Below are positions 41,797 through 50,866 of a stretch of DNA of 64,000 bases, piece after piece. This DNA is from Rhodanobacteraceae bacterium (GTDB lineage: Bacteria; Pseudomonadota; Gammaproteobacteria; Xanthomonadales; SZUA-5). The first letter of the stretch is position 1, and each line of letters starts with the position of its first letter. Where the stretch lies: the NCBI GenBank assembly GCA_024234055.1, contig JACKOW010000013.1, positions 1 to 64,000 on the forward strand, given 5' to 3'. The notes beneath the pieces are model-generated. The model was not told the origin of the DNA. It saw only the letters and a list, made by a program, of their open reading frames with translations, and ran no database searches. The position numbers were made by a program, and so were the translations under genes.

Positions 41797-43974
41797 ATGA
41801 ACAGCTACGCCTTCACGCTTGCGCAACACCGTGCTTCGCGTCTTTCGACCTGGGTGGCCGCCGCCCTGATGCTGCCCGCCGGGCTCGGACTGCTCGGCAG
41901 TGCCGATGCCCAGAGCATCCGTCCTGGCTACAACCGCGATGTGATCTACCAGGTCTTCGTCGACCGCTTTTTCGACGGGACCACGACCAACAACCCGAGT
42001 GGCGATCCGCTGTTCGATGCCAGCGGCAGCAATCTGCAGAAATACCTCGGCGGCGATTTCCAGGGATTGACCGCCAAGATGAGCTATCTGCAGAACATGG
42101 GTGTCAGCGCCATCTGGGTGACCTCGCCGCTGGACAACCGCAATCTGCAGGCGCTGGCGGGCTCGGTGGCGCCCTATCACGGCTACGAGATGCGCGACAC
42201 GCTCAAGCCCGATGAGCACTTCACCACCAGCAGCCGCTCCTGGCAGCCCTTCACCGATTTCGTGACCGCCGCCCACAATGCCGGCATCAAGGTGATCGTC
42301 GACTTCGCACCCAACCATTCCAATGTGCGCGGCTCTGGTGATGACGGCGCGCTCTATGCCAACGGTGTGCTGCAGGCCACCTACAGCAGCAATCCCGGCG
42401 GCTTCTTCCAGACCGGCCCGAACATGGGCGGCGCGCAATGGGATTCGCCCTACGAGACCCAGTACTACACCATCTACGATCTGTCCGATCTCAATCAGAC
42501 CAATCCGACAGTCGATGCCCTGCTCAAGGGCGCGGTGACCAATCTGCAGAATCTAGGCGTGGACGGCTTTCGACTTGACGCCACCAAGCACGTCAACTGG
42601 GGCTGGCAATACAGCCTGGCCAATCACATCTACAGCAACAAGCAGAGCTTTGTCTTCGGCGAATGGGTGGCCGACGACAGCAACAACCCGCTGTACAAGG
42701 ATCTGCTCAAGTTCTCGAACAAGAGCGGCGTGGCCGAGCTGAATTTTCCGCTGTTCACCACGATCAACAGCGTATTCGGCCAGGGTGGCTCCTTCACCGC
42801 ACTGAACTCGGTGCTGGTGCAGCAGCAGGCTGACTTTGCCTACCAGAACGATCTGGTCAATTTCGTCGACAACCACGATCGCAAGCGCTTCTTGACGGTG
42901 GACACCAGCAGCAGCGATCGCGCCCACCTGCACGGCGCGCTGGCCTTCGTGCTGACCGCTCGCGGCATTCCCTGCATCTATTACGGCACCGAGCAGTACC
43001 TCGAAGGTGGCGACGATCCGGACAACCGCCGCAAGATGCCGGGCTTCAGCGAAACCACGACCGCCTTCAAGCTGATCAAGAGCCTGTCGACGCTGCGCAA
43101 GAACAATGAGGCGCTGGCCTACGGCTCCATCGGCGAGCGCTGGATCAACAGCAATACCTTCATCTTCGAGCGCAAGTTCTACGGCAGCGTGGTGGTGGTG
43201 GCCATCAACAAGGGCAGCTCGGCGCAGAACATCAGCGGCCTGGTCACCTCGCTACCCACCGGCACCTACACCGACTATCTGAGCGGATTGGTCAGCGGCG
43301 TTTCACTGACAGCCACCGGCGCCGTCAGCGGCGGGTACAGCACGGCAAACTTCTCCTTGCCGGCCAACAGTGTCTCGGTGTGGCAGCGCGATCCGGCCAC
43401 CAGCAGCGCTCAGCTCGGCAATGTCACGCCGACTGCCGCCCAGCCCGGCGTCAAAGTGGTGATTTCGGGGCAAGGTTTCGGCAGCGCCAGCGGTTCGGTG
43501 AAATTCGGAACTACGGCAGCCTCCATCGTCAGCTGGAGCGACCAGCAAGTGGTGGCGACCGTGCCCAGCGTAGGCCAGGGCGTCAGCGCCATCACCGTGA
43601 CCCGCTCGGGCAGCACCACGCCGTCGAACAGCTTCAATTTCACGGTCTATCAAGCCAAGCTGATCCCGGTGACCTTCACCGTCAACAATGCCTCACCGAC
43701 GAACCCCGGTGACAACATCTACCTGACCGGCAATACCGTGGAGTTGGGCAACTGGTCGACCACCACCACGGGTGCCGTGGGCGCCATGTTGACCACGCCA
43801 ACCACCTACCCCAACTGGTGGCTCACGGTCAGCGTGCCAGCCGGCAAGACCCTGCAGTTCAAGGCCATCAAGATCACCGCCGGCGGCGCCGTGACCTGGG
43901 AGAACGGCGGCAATCACAGCTACACGGTACCCGCCTCGGGCGTGGGCAACGTCAACTTCAACTGGCAGTACTGA
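41797..43974 (+). CDS. Secreted GH13 alpha-amylase / cyclodextrin glucanotransferase type
   Basis: This encodes 725 aa from the ATG at 41797, with GGGGAG six bases upstream; a TTG lies just before. The signal peptide ends ...GSADA. The GH13 catalytic barrel has the nucleophile D261 in DGFRLDATKHV, acid/base E289 in FGEWVA, and D361 in FVDNHDRKRF, each close to CGTase segments. A C domain is followed by an IPT/TIG D domain (GNVTPTAAQPGVKVVISGQG) and a C-terminal CBM20 starch-binding domain (VTFTVNNASPTNPGDNIYLT, ELGNWSTTTT). This A-B-C-D-E order and length are those of CGTases and maltogenic amylases. It acts on extracellular starch or glycogen. Confidence 0.9.
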   Translation: MNSYAFTLAQHRASRLSTWVAAALMLPAGLGLLGSADAQSIRPGYNRDVIYQVFVDRFFDGTTTNNPSGDPLFDASGSNLQKYLGGDFQGLTAKMSYLQNMGVSAIWVTSPLDNRNLQALAGSVAPYHGYEMRDTLKPDEHFTTSSRSWQPFTDFVTAAHNAGIKVIVDFAPNHSNVRGSGDDGALYANGVLQATYSSNPGGFFQTGPNMGGAQWDSPYETQYYTIYDLSDLNQTNPTVDALLKGAVTNLQNLGVDGFRLDATKHVNWGWQYSLANHIYSNKQSFVFGEWVADDSNNPLYKDLLKFSNKSGVAELNFPLFTTINSVFGQGGSFTALNSVLVQQQADFAYQNDLVNFVDNHDRKRFLTVDTSSSDRAHLHGALAFVLTARGIPCIYYGTEQYLEGGDDPDNRRKMPGFSETTTAFKLIKSLSTLRKNNEALAYGSIGERWINSNTFIFERKFYGSVVVVAINKGSSAQNISGLVTSLPTGTYTDYLSGLVSGVSLTATGAVSGGYSTANFSLPANSVSVWQRDPATSSAQLGNVTPTAAQPGVKVVISGQGFGSASGSVKFGTTAASIVSWSDQQVVATVPSVGQGVSAITVTRSGSTTPSNSFNFTVYQAKLIPVTFTVNNASPTNPGDNIYLTGNTVELGNWSTTTTGAVGAMLTTPTTYPNWWLTVSVPAGKTLQFKAIKITAGGAVTWENGGNHSYTVPASGVGNVNFNWQY

Positions 43975-43994
43975 AGAAGCCGGGGGCGCGGATC

Positions 43995-44067
43995 CTGTGG
44001 GAGCGGGCTCTGCCCGCGATCTTTTCGGGGCACCAACGAAGATCGCGGGCGGAGCCCGCTCCCACAG
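43995..44067. terminator. 29-bp inverted repeat between convergent genes
   Basis: Arms 43995-44023 (CTGTGGGAGCGGGCTCTGCC and on) and 44039-44067 pair with one mismatch around a 15-nt loop. It lies between the amylase stop and the convergent rhomboid gene, so a bidirectional terminator is likely. The sequence is also of the TGTGGGAGCGGGC dispersed-repeat kind found in Pseudomonas and Lysobacterales. Confidence 0.75.
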
Positions 44068-44087
44068 ACAGCTGGCAATTTGCGCCC

Positions 44088-44732
44088 TCAATACCGCAGC
44101 ACCCGCTTCGGTTTCCACGGCAGCAGCCCGCGCCAGTACTGGATCATCACAAAGCCGGTGGCCAGTCCGCCGAGGTGGGCAAAATGGGCGACACCGCCGC
44201 CGCGGGTGAAGACGCCGAGATAGACCTCGATGCCGGCGAACAGCATCACCGCAAACTTGGCCTTCATCGGAATCGGCGGGAACAGCGGCATGATGATGCG
44301 GTTGGGGAACATCATGCCGAAACCCAGCAGGATGCCGTAGACACCGCCGGAGATGCCCACGGTGGGATAGGGCTCACCACTGAAGCTGGCGACGATCAGC
44401 TGGGCCACGCCGGCGCCGACGATGGATACCAGCACGAAGCGCAGGTACGGCCCCGGCCCCCAGAAGCGCTCCAGATCACTGCCGAACATCCACAGCGCCA
44501 GACAGTTGAACAGCAGATGTTGCACGCTGCCATGCAGGAATCCATAGCTCAGCAGCTGCCAGATCTGGAATTGCGGCCAGCCGCCGAGTTGAGGCGGCAG
44601 GCCACTGCCGCCATTGCCCAGCGGCCACAAGGCGAAATGGATGGTGAGCCAGGCCTGCGGGTCCATGGACTGCAGCAGAAAGATCAGGCCGCAAACAATC
44701 AGCAGACCACGGGTCATCGGAGGGACTTGCAT
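44088..44732 (-). CDS. Rhomboid-family intramembrane protease (chromosomal)
   Basis: This encodes 214 aa with six TM segments. Rhomboid landmarks: WQLLSYGFLHGSVQHLLFN, catalytic GISGGVYGIL with S128, and HFAHLGGLATG with H186. GxSG, HLGG and the length are canonical for GlpG-like bacterial rhomboids. It would cleave TM substrates in the inner membrane. It is distinct from the smaller cassette rhomboid at 27458-28090 (GASQ in place of GISG). It lies 60 bp downstream of the ATL gene on the same strand. Confidence 0.92.
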   Translation of the reverse strand: MQVPPMTRGLLIVCGLIFLLQSMDPQAWLTIHFALWPLGNGGSGLPPQLGGWPQFQIWQLLSYGFLHGSVQHLLFNCLALWMFGSDLERFWGPGPYLRFVLVSIVGAGVAQLIVASFSGEPYPTVGISGGVYGILLGFGMMFPNRIIMPLFPPIPMKAKFAVMLFAGIEVYLGVFTRGGGVAHFAHLGGLATGFVMIQYWRGLLPWKPKRVLRY

Positions 44733-44792
44733 GCGGAATCCTGTGCCGGCCAGCTCGAAGTGATGGAACTCGTTTGAAGACCTGATCTGGGG

Positions 44793-45200
44793 TCAATCCG
44801 GAAAAAGACCACCCCAGAGCGCCTCGTCCAGTGTTTGCGGCTGGCGAGGAGCCGACTTCACCCTGCCCTGCGCCGACACCGTGCAAGCTTCGGCCTCAAG
44901 CAGGCACCGCTGGCGCTCGAAATCGACCGAGCCCGGCGCGAAGGCAATGCTGCCACTGGCGCGGAGCACGCGGTGCCAGGGCAGATCATGGCCATCGGGC
45001 AACTGCGACAGCACGCGGGCCACCAGTCGCGCACGCCCTGGCAAACCGGCCCGCAACGCAACAGCGCCGTAGCTCAACACCGAACCGCGTGGTATCGCTG
45101 CCACCACGCCAAGAATCCGATCGCGCGCCTGCTCACCACTGACTTGCCCGCGACCGGCGCGATCGGATGGAAGGCTGCTAACATCGTCCACATCGATCAT
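44793..45200 (-). CDS. Alkyltransferase-like (ATL) DNA-damage recognition protein
   Basis: This encodes 135 aa. The MGMT fold is seen in IPRGSVLSYGAVALRAGLPG (helix-turn-helix DNA-binding part) and DLPWHRVLRASGSIAF. The active-site PCHRV of MGMT is PWHRV here, so Cys is replaced by Trp, the defining change of ATL proteins. ATLs bind O6-alkylguanine without repairing it and hand the lesion to nucleotide excision repair. The start lies 14 bp from the divergent gene at 45215. Confidence 0.88.
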   Translation of the reverse strand: MIDVDDVSSLPSDRAGRGQVSGEQARDRILGVVAAIPRGSVLSYGAVALRAGLPGRARLVARVLSQLPDGHDLPWHRVLRASGSIAFAPGSVDFERQRCLLEAEACTVSAQGRVKSAPRQPQTLDEALWGGLFPD

Positions 45201-45214
45201 CCGGAATCGTTCCC

Positions 45215-45619
45215 GTGCACAATTTTGAAGACATCCGCTCGCATCTTGCCAGCCGACACCAGTTGAACCAGAACCAACCCTTCGTGATCAGTCTCGACCT
45301 GAATCTGCCGGCCGGGCGTGTGCAGAGTCTATTCCTGGCCGACATTGAAACCGAGGACGGCAAGCGCTTGCTGCGCATGTCCACCCCGGTCGCTCCGCTG
45401 GCGCGATTGCCCGCCGAGAAATGCCTGCGCTTCAACTGGGCTCAACGGGTCGGCTTTCTCGCCGTGGACGACCTTGACGGCACCGCCTACGTGCATCTGT
45501 GCGAGAACCGTGGCTATGGCTCGCTGAGCACGCGCGAACTGGATCGCGTGCTGAATGAGCTCGGCTCTCTGGCCGATGGTCTGGAGTCGCTGGTGTCACC
45601 CGGCGAGGACCGCACCTGA
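45215..45619 (+). CDS. Small soluble protein of unknown function (type III chaperone/YbjN-like fold)
   Basis: This encodes 134 aa from a GTG at 45215 (VHNFEDIRSHLASRHQL). The pattern of strands and helices (RLLRMSTPVAPL, NWAQRVGFLAVDDLDGTAYV, LSTRELDRVLNELGSLADGL) resembles YbjN or secretion-chaperone-like domains, but no firm family is recognised. It is divergent from the ATL gene and 76 bp upstream of the CNNM/CBS gene. Confidence 0.6.
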   Translation: MHNFEDIRSHLASRHQLNQNQPFVISLDLNLPAGRVQSLFLADIETEDGKRLLRMSTPVAPLARLPAEKCLRFNWAQRVGFLAVDDLDGTAYVHLCENRGYGSLSTRELDRVLNELGSLADGLESLVSPGEDRT

Positions 45620-45695
45620 GTCCAGCCGCGGGATCGCGGCCTCGCTGTGCTCTAATCAGCGTTCGTACACCGAGACCGCTATCCAGCGCCGACCC

Positions 45696-47006
45696 ATGCC
45701 TCTGGAACTTCTGTTGTTGCTGGGCCTGGTCCTGCTCAATGGCTTCTTTGCCCTCAGCGAAATGGCGGTTGTCACTTCGCGCAAGGGCCGCCTCAAGCAG
45801 CAGGCCGAGACCCATCGTGGTGCGCGCGCGGCCCTGAAGCTGGCCGAGCATCCGGAGACTTTCCTGTCGGCGGTGCAAACCGGCATCACCCTGGTCGGCA
45901 TTCTGACCGGCGTGTTCAGTGGCGCCGCGATCGGTGCGCGGATTTCAGACTGGCTGTCGCAGTTCGATCCGCTGGCGGCCTACGCAGAGCCCCTGGGCCT
46001 GGGCATTGCCGTGGTGGGCATCACGCTGTTCAGCATCATCCTGGGCGAGCTGATGCCCAAGCGCCTGGCCTTGCTGGCACCCGAACGCATTGCCGTCATC
46101 GTCGCGATGCCGATGCTGGTCTTCAGCCGCATCACCCATCCCTTCGTGGTCATGCTGGCCTTCATCACCCGGGTCAGCTTGCGGCTGCTGGGCGCTGGCG
46201 ACAGCAACGAGTCGCGCATCACCGAAGAAGAGATCCGCCTGCTGGTGGCCGAGAGTGCCGAACAGGGAGAGATTGAAGACATCGAGCGCAACATGATCAA
46301 TCGCGCACTGCGGCTCTCGGACCGCAGTGCCGAGAGCGTGATGACGCCCCGAAACCGCATCGCCTGGCTCAATGCCGAAGCGCCGCTGGCGGAGAACCTG
46401 GCCACGATGCGAACCACGCCCTACGCCAGCTATCCGGTCATGCGTGGCAGTGACAAGGAAGTGCTGGGCGTGTTGACGGTCAAATCCCTGATCGAGCGCA
46501 TTGGCTCCGGTGGCCAGTTCGATCTGTTCAAGCGGCTGGAGAAGCCGCTGTTCGTGCCCGAATCCACCAGCGCGCTGAAATTGCTGAACGAACTGGGCGA
46601 TGCCGAGTCGCGGCTGGCGCTGGTGGTGGATGAATATGGCGATCTGCAGGGGCTGGTCACGCGCAATGACGTGATGGCGGCGATCCTCGGCGCCACCGTT
46701 CATCAGGGCCGGCCGGACACCGATGACGCCATGATCGTGAGCCGCGCCGACGGCAGTTATCTGCTGGATGGCGCGCTCAAGATCGAGGATCTGCGGGATC
46801 TGCTGGAACTGCCGGCACTGCCTGGTGAGGGCGAACACGCGTACCAGACCTTGGCTGGCATGCTGATCTCCGAGCTCGGCCATATTCCCAAGGTGGCGGA
46901 GACCTACGACTTCGACGATTACCGCTTCGAGGTCGTCGACCTGGATGGCGCAAGGGTCGACAAGGTGCTGGTGTCGCTATTGCGACCTACGCCTCCGGCG
47001 GTTTGA
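45696..47006 (+). CDS. CNNM/CorC-type transporter with CBS pair (hemolysin family)
   Basis: This encodes 436 aa from the ATG at 45696. Domains in order: a CNNM (DUF21) membrane domain with four hydrophobic segments (residues 3-25, 60-80, 90-118, 125-150) including the NGFFALSEMA motif; a CBS pair (about residues 205-330: VMTPRNRIAWLNAEAPLAEN, LVVDEYGDLQGLVTRNDVM); and a CorC_HlyC C-terminal domain (DGSYLLDGALKIEDLRDLL). Such proteins are linked to Mg/Co efflux or homeostasis in the inner membrane. Length is normal for the family. Confidence 0.93.
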   Translation: MPLELLLLLGLVLLNGFFALSEMAVVTSRKGRLKQQAETHRGARAALKLAEHPETFLSAVQTGITLVGILTGVFSGAAIGARISDWLSQFDPLAAYAEPLGLGIAVVGITLFSIILGELMPKRLALLAPERIAVIVAMPMLVFSRITHPFVVMLAFITRVSLRLLGAGDSNESRITEEEIRLLVAESAEQGEIEDIERNMINRALRLSDRSAESVMTPRNRIAWLNAEAPLAENLATMRTTPYASYPVMRGSDKEVLGVLTVKSLIERIGSGGQFDLFKRLEKPLFVPESTSALKLLNELGDAESRLALVVDEYGDLQGLVTRNDVMAAILGATVHQGRPDTDDAMIVSRADGSYLLDGALKIEDLRDLLELPALPGEGEHAYQTLAGMLISELGHIPKVAETYDFDDYRFEVVDLDGARVDKVLVSLLRPTPPAV

Positions 47007-47060
47007 GCCACGGCCTTCCGCCAGACTGAGGCGCCGGCGGCGGCAATCAGCTCCGAACTC

Positions 47061-47954
47061 TCAACCCGAACACTGGAAATAGAGAACGTCAGCCGAATCC
47101 TTGTCGGTGGACTGACCCAGACTGATCTTGCCGGATTTGCGCAACTGCACTTCGTCGCGATGCAGGCGCAATTCGTCGTCGTCATCCAGCCGCAGATAGG
47201 TGCCGTTGGTGCTGCGATCGGTCAACACGAAATAACCGCGCCTGAACTCGATGGTGGCGTGATTGCGTGACACCCATTCGTTGTCGATGACCAGCGAGCT
47301 GCCCGGATCGCGGCCGAGGCCGAAGGGCGGCGCCAGGCTGGACAACTCGATCAGCTGCCCCCGAAAGCGCAGCGTGAGCTTGGCGCCGGCCGGAGCATCG
47401 TCAAGGCGGATGGCCCGCGCCACCATGGTGACGTTGGAGGTGTCTTCCTGCCAGATCACATCGACGATCTCGACCGGATTGTGCTTGCCGGCCACGCGCA
47501 CATCGCCGAGATGGCGGGTGCGGATCATCGAGCTGTTGCTCATGCCCTGGATGGTGGTCAGCGTGGTCACGATCTGCTCGCGCTTGGCCATCTGGGTCAT
47601 GCGCGCGGCGGTGTTGACGGCATCGCCGTAGACATCGCCCTCTTCCAGCAAGGCCTCGCCATGATGCAAGCCGATGCGCACGGCCAGGAAATCACGCTGC
47701 CAGATCAGATCGCCGTGCACCCGACGCTGCATGTCGATGGCCGCCATGATGCCGGCCATGGGGCCCGGAAAGGTGCACATCAGTTCATCGCCGATGGTCT
47801 TGATCACCCGGCCCCCGTGTTGCTGGGTGATCTCGGTCAGAACCGAGAGCACCGCCGAGGTGATGGCCCGGGCGCCGACGTCGCCAAGCTTCTCGAAGAG
47901 CTTGGTGCTGCCCGCGATGTCGGCAAAGAGGATGGTGATGGGCTGAAGACTCAT
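47061..47954 (-). CDS. Class III adenylate/guanylate cyclase with C-terminal FHA domain
   Basis: This encodes 297 aa from the ATG at 47952-47954; an upstream in-frame start would add an unsupported 57-residue extension. The cyclase domain (residues 1-165) has metal-binding D12 (FADIAGSTKL) and D56 (TIGDELMC), and N114/R118 (DAVNTAARM) for transition-state stabilisation. The FHA domain (about residues 195-275) has GLGRDPGSSLVI and SRNHATIEF, which bind phosphothreonine. A soluble cyclic-nucleotide enzyme recruited by Ser/Thr phosphorylation is inferred; a Ser/Thr kinase is encoded at 60 kb. Confidence 0.92.
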   Translation of the reverse strand: MSLQPITILFADIAGSTKLFEKLGDVGARAITSAVLSVLTEITQQHGGRVIKTIGDELMCTFPGPMAGIMAAIDMQRRVHGDLIWQRDFLAVRIGLHHGEALLEEGDVYGDAVNTAARMTQMAKREQIVTTLTTIQGMSNSSMIRTRHLGDVRVAGKHNPVEIVDVIWQEDTSNVTMVARAIRLDDAPAGAKLTLRFRGQLIELSSLAPPFGLGRDPGSSLVIDNEWVSRNHATIEFRRGYFVLTDRSTNGTYLRLDDDDELRLHRDEVQLRKSGKISLGQSTDKDSADVLYFQCSG

Positions 47955-48163
47955 GGGTCCAATGCTAGGCGATCGCCACCGGCGGGCAAAGTAGGGAAAC
48001 ACCAGTATTCGCGATACTGGTCGATCAGCGGCAAAAATTTTGTGCAGCTTCGAACATTCAAGGTGCCCAAGGCTACACGGGTATGTCAACCGTTGCCGGA
48101 CTGGATCGTTGTCCATGGCAAACAATTCGCCGGATCCGGCCCGAATTCCCGTCAGGAGGCTGC

Positions 48164-50854
48164 ATGAACACGCCGCGACACCTCTTTGCGTCCATCCTCT
48201 ATCTGGGCCTGATGCTCGCGGGAAGCCGCGCCCTGGCGGTCGATCCCGCCAACAAGGCCGGCTACGTGATCGGCAGCAACATCAGCGGCACCTTCTACGA
48301 CCCGGCCCAGAATGGCCAGGGCTTTGTGCTGCAGCACATTGTCAGCAATGGTCAACCTTTGCTGCTGGCCACCTGGTTCACCTATCTGGACGGCCAGCAA
48401 CGCTGGCTGATCGGCGTCGGCAGTGCGACTGGCAATCAGGTCAGCATCCCCCTGTCGATCACCCGTGGCGCCGACTTCCCGCCCCGATTCGATCCGGCGA
48501 CCGCCCAGGTGGAGCCCTGGGGCACGCTGACCCTGAGTTTCAGTGACGCCAGTCACGGCAGTGCCAGCTGGACCAGCACCTACGCCGGATTCAACAACGG
48601 CAGCATGCCGATCGAGCGACTGACCACGCCGGATAGCCGCTTCGAGCCGACCGTGGGGCAGATTGCGGCCTGCCACAGCGGATCCTGGTACGACCCGGCC
48701 CAGAACGGCCACGGCATCTTCACCGAAGTCCTCGGCAGCGGCAGTGAGCGCCAGCTGCTGGCGATCTGGTATGCCTACCTCAACGGCGAACAGCGCTGGA
48801 TGACCGCGCTGGGGCCGATACAGGGCAACAGCGCCACGCTGACCGCCTCGATCACCTCGGGCGCTGATTTTCCGCCGGCCTTCAATCCGGCGGAGGTGAT
48901 CAGCGTGCCCTGGGGCACGATGACCTTTACCGGCGTCGATGCCGACCACGCCAACTGGACCTGGACCAGCACCCAGCCGGGATTCGGCAGCGGCAGCCTC
49001 AGTCTGACTCGGCTGAGTGCGCTCAGCGGCAGCGATTGCGGACCGAGCAGCGACAAGAGCGCCGCGCGCTTCCTGACCCAGGCCAGCTTTGGTCCCACCC
49101 CCGCCGATATCGCCTCCGTGCGCACGCTGGGATATGCCGGCTGGATCGACGCCCAGCTGACAGTGCCGCCGACGCTGCAACGGCCCACCATCGAGCAACA
49201 GATCGCTGCCCAGGTGCTGATCGATCCGCGCAACGCGCAGTTCTATCGCGCCTACCGGCAGGAACGCTGGTTCAACTCGGCCCTGTACGCGCCGGACCAG
49301 TTGCGCCAGCGCATGGCGTTTGCGCTCTCGCAGATCCTGGTGCTGTCGGAGGTCGGCGCACTCGACAACAACACCATCGGCGTGGCCGAGTACAACGACA
49401 TCCTGCTGCGCAACGCCTTCGGCAACTACCGAACCCTGCTGCGCGAGGTCACGCTGAGCCCGATGATGGGCACCTTCCTGACCCATCTGCGCAATCAGAA
49501 GACCGACTGGACTCTGGATGACTCCAACACCCTGGTGCCGAGTCTGATCCAGCCCGATGAGAACTATGCCCGCGAGGTCATGCAGTTGTTCTCGATCGGC
49601 CTGATCGAGCGCAATCGCGATTTCAGCCCGGTCCTGAGCAATGGCGCACCAGTGCCCACCTACACCCAGGATCTGGTCACGGCCACCGCACGGGTACTGA
49701 CCGGCTTCAGCTACTCGTGCTCAGGCCCCGCCACCGTCAGCGGCGTGTTCATCAATCGCAACTGTGGCCTGAGCACCGGCACCGCCGGCCAGTTCTCGAC
49801 CACGCAGTTCTTCTCCACGCCCGGTCGCTACGCGGTGCCTGGCACGGTCACGGCGCTGGCGCATCCGGACACTTACCAGCCCATGGTCTGCTATCCGCGC
49901 TACAGCGACACCGGACGCTCGGCCACCGCCAGCAACAACTACGCCGTACTGCCGGCGCCCAATGACACCAAGATTCTGCTGGGTGGCATCAGCATCCAGC
50001 CGAGCCCGGTGGCCTGCTACACCTCCACGCCAGCCAGCGACCAGCAGACCTGCATCGATTACTGCAACAACCAGCTGGACACCTTGCTGGATTCGCTCTA
50101 CCTGCATCCGAATGTGCCACCGATGATGGCCAGGCAGCTGATCCAGCGACTGACCACCAGCAATCCCTCGCCCAGCTACATCGAGCGCGTGGCCGCGGTA
50201 TTCGAGGACGATGGCAGCGGCGTGCGTGGCAATCTCGGCGCCGTGGTCAAGGCCATCCTGCTGGATCCAGAGGCCCGGGCCAGCGCGCCAGCGACGGAAT
50301 TCGGCAAGCTGCGCGAACCGCTGCTGCGGCTGACCGCCATCCTGCGCGCCTTCGGTGTACAGAACGGCCTCAATGGCGCCAACGGTTTGAGCGGCACCGA
50401 GCGCGGGGGCCTCGGCCAGGCGCCACTGCGCGCCACCTCGGTGTTCAATTTCTACGAGCCCGACTACCAGCAGCCCGGTGAGATCGCGGATGCCGGCCTG
50501 TATTCGCCGGAATTCCAGATTCTCAACGAATCGACCTTCATCAGCATGTCCGACGAGTTCTGGCGCCGCATCTTCAGCGGTTACAACGCCACCAGCGCCA
50601 CTACCACCGGCTTTGCCACGCCCAACAATGCCGCCTATCTGTCGCCGACCGTGATCGACGCCATGCCTGCCGGGCATGCCGAACTGGTGGAGGAACTCAA
50701 CCAGCGGCTGCTCTACGGCAGCATGAGTGACAGCATGCGCGGCAAGCTGGTGGCCTTGCTGGACACCGGCATGGCCGATGCCGATCACCGTCGCAAGGTG
50801 CTCAGCCTGATCCATCTGATTGCCATCTCGTCCGAATTTGCCGTGCAGCAGTAA
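48164..50854 (+). CDS. Secreted DUF1800 protein with tandem N-terminal WYDP domains
   Basis: This encodes 896 aa from the ATG at 48164 after AGGAGG. Signal peptide to ...RALA. Residues about 28-150 and 190-315 are two copies of a domain with SGTFYDPAQNGQGF / SGSWYDPAQNGHGI and TYLDGQQRWLIG / AYLNGEQRWMTA, widespread in Lysobacterales secreted proteins. Residues 330-890 form the DUF1800 region (AARFLTQASFGPTPADI, RQRMAFALSQILV, ENYAREVMQLFSIGL, SPEFQIL). DUF1800 genes almost always precede DUF1501 genes, as here (12-bp gap), so they work as a pair of unknown function. Confidence 0.9.
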   Translation: MNTPRHLFASILYLGLMLAGSRALAVDPANKAGYVIGSNISGTFYDPAQNGQGFVLQHIVSNGQPLLLATWFTYLDGQQRWLIGVGSATGNQVSIPLSITRGADFPPRFDPATAQVEPWGTLTLSFSDASHGSASWTSTYAGFNNGSMPIERLTTPDSRFEPTVGQIAACHSGSWYDPAQNGHGIFTEVLGSGSERQLLAIWYAYLNGEQRWMTALGPIQGNSATLTASITSGADFPPAFNPAEVISVPWGTMTFTGVDADHANWTWTSTQPGFGSGSLSLTRLSALSGSDCGPSSDKSAARFLTQASFGPTPADIASVRTLGYAGWIDAQLTVPPTLQRPTIEQQIAAQVLIDPRNAQFYRAYRQERWFNSALYAPDQLRQRMAFALSQILVLSEVGALDNNTIGVAEYNDILLRNAFGNYRTLLREVTLSPMMGTFLTHLRNQKTDWTLDDSNTLVPSLIQPDENYAREVMQLFSIGLIERNRDFSPVLSNGAPVPTYTQDLVTATARVLTGFSYSCSGPATVSGVFINRNCGLSTGTAGQFSTTQFFSTPGRYAVPGTVTALAHPDTYQPMVCYPRYSDTGRSATASNNYAVLPAPNDTKILLGGISIQPSPVACYTSTPASDQQTCIDYCNNQLDTLLDSLYLHPNVPPMMARQLIQRLTTSNPSPSYIERVAAVFEDDGSGVRGNLGAVVKAILLDPEARASAPATEFGKLREPLLRLTAILRAFGVQNGLNGANGLSGTERGGLGQAPLRATSVFNFYEPDYQQPGEIADAGLYSPEFQILNESTFISMSDEFWRRIFSGYNATSATTTGFATPNNAAYLSPTVIDAMPAGHAELVEELNQRLLYGSMSDSMRGKLVALLDTGMADADHRRKVLSLIHLIAISSEFAVQQ

Positions 50855-50866
50855 GGAGCCGCCGTC

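Noticed and set aside
41632..42438. 268-codon minus-strand frame over the amylase 5' end
   Set aside because: Antisense shadow of the GH13 gene. The 313-bp gap upstream of the amylase shows no other feature.
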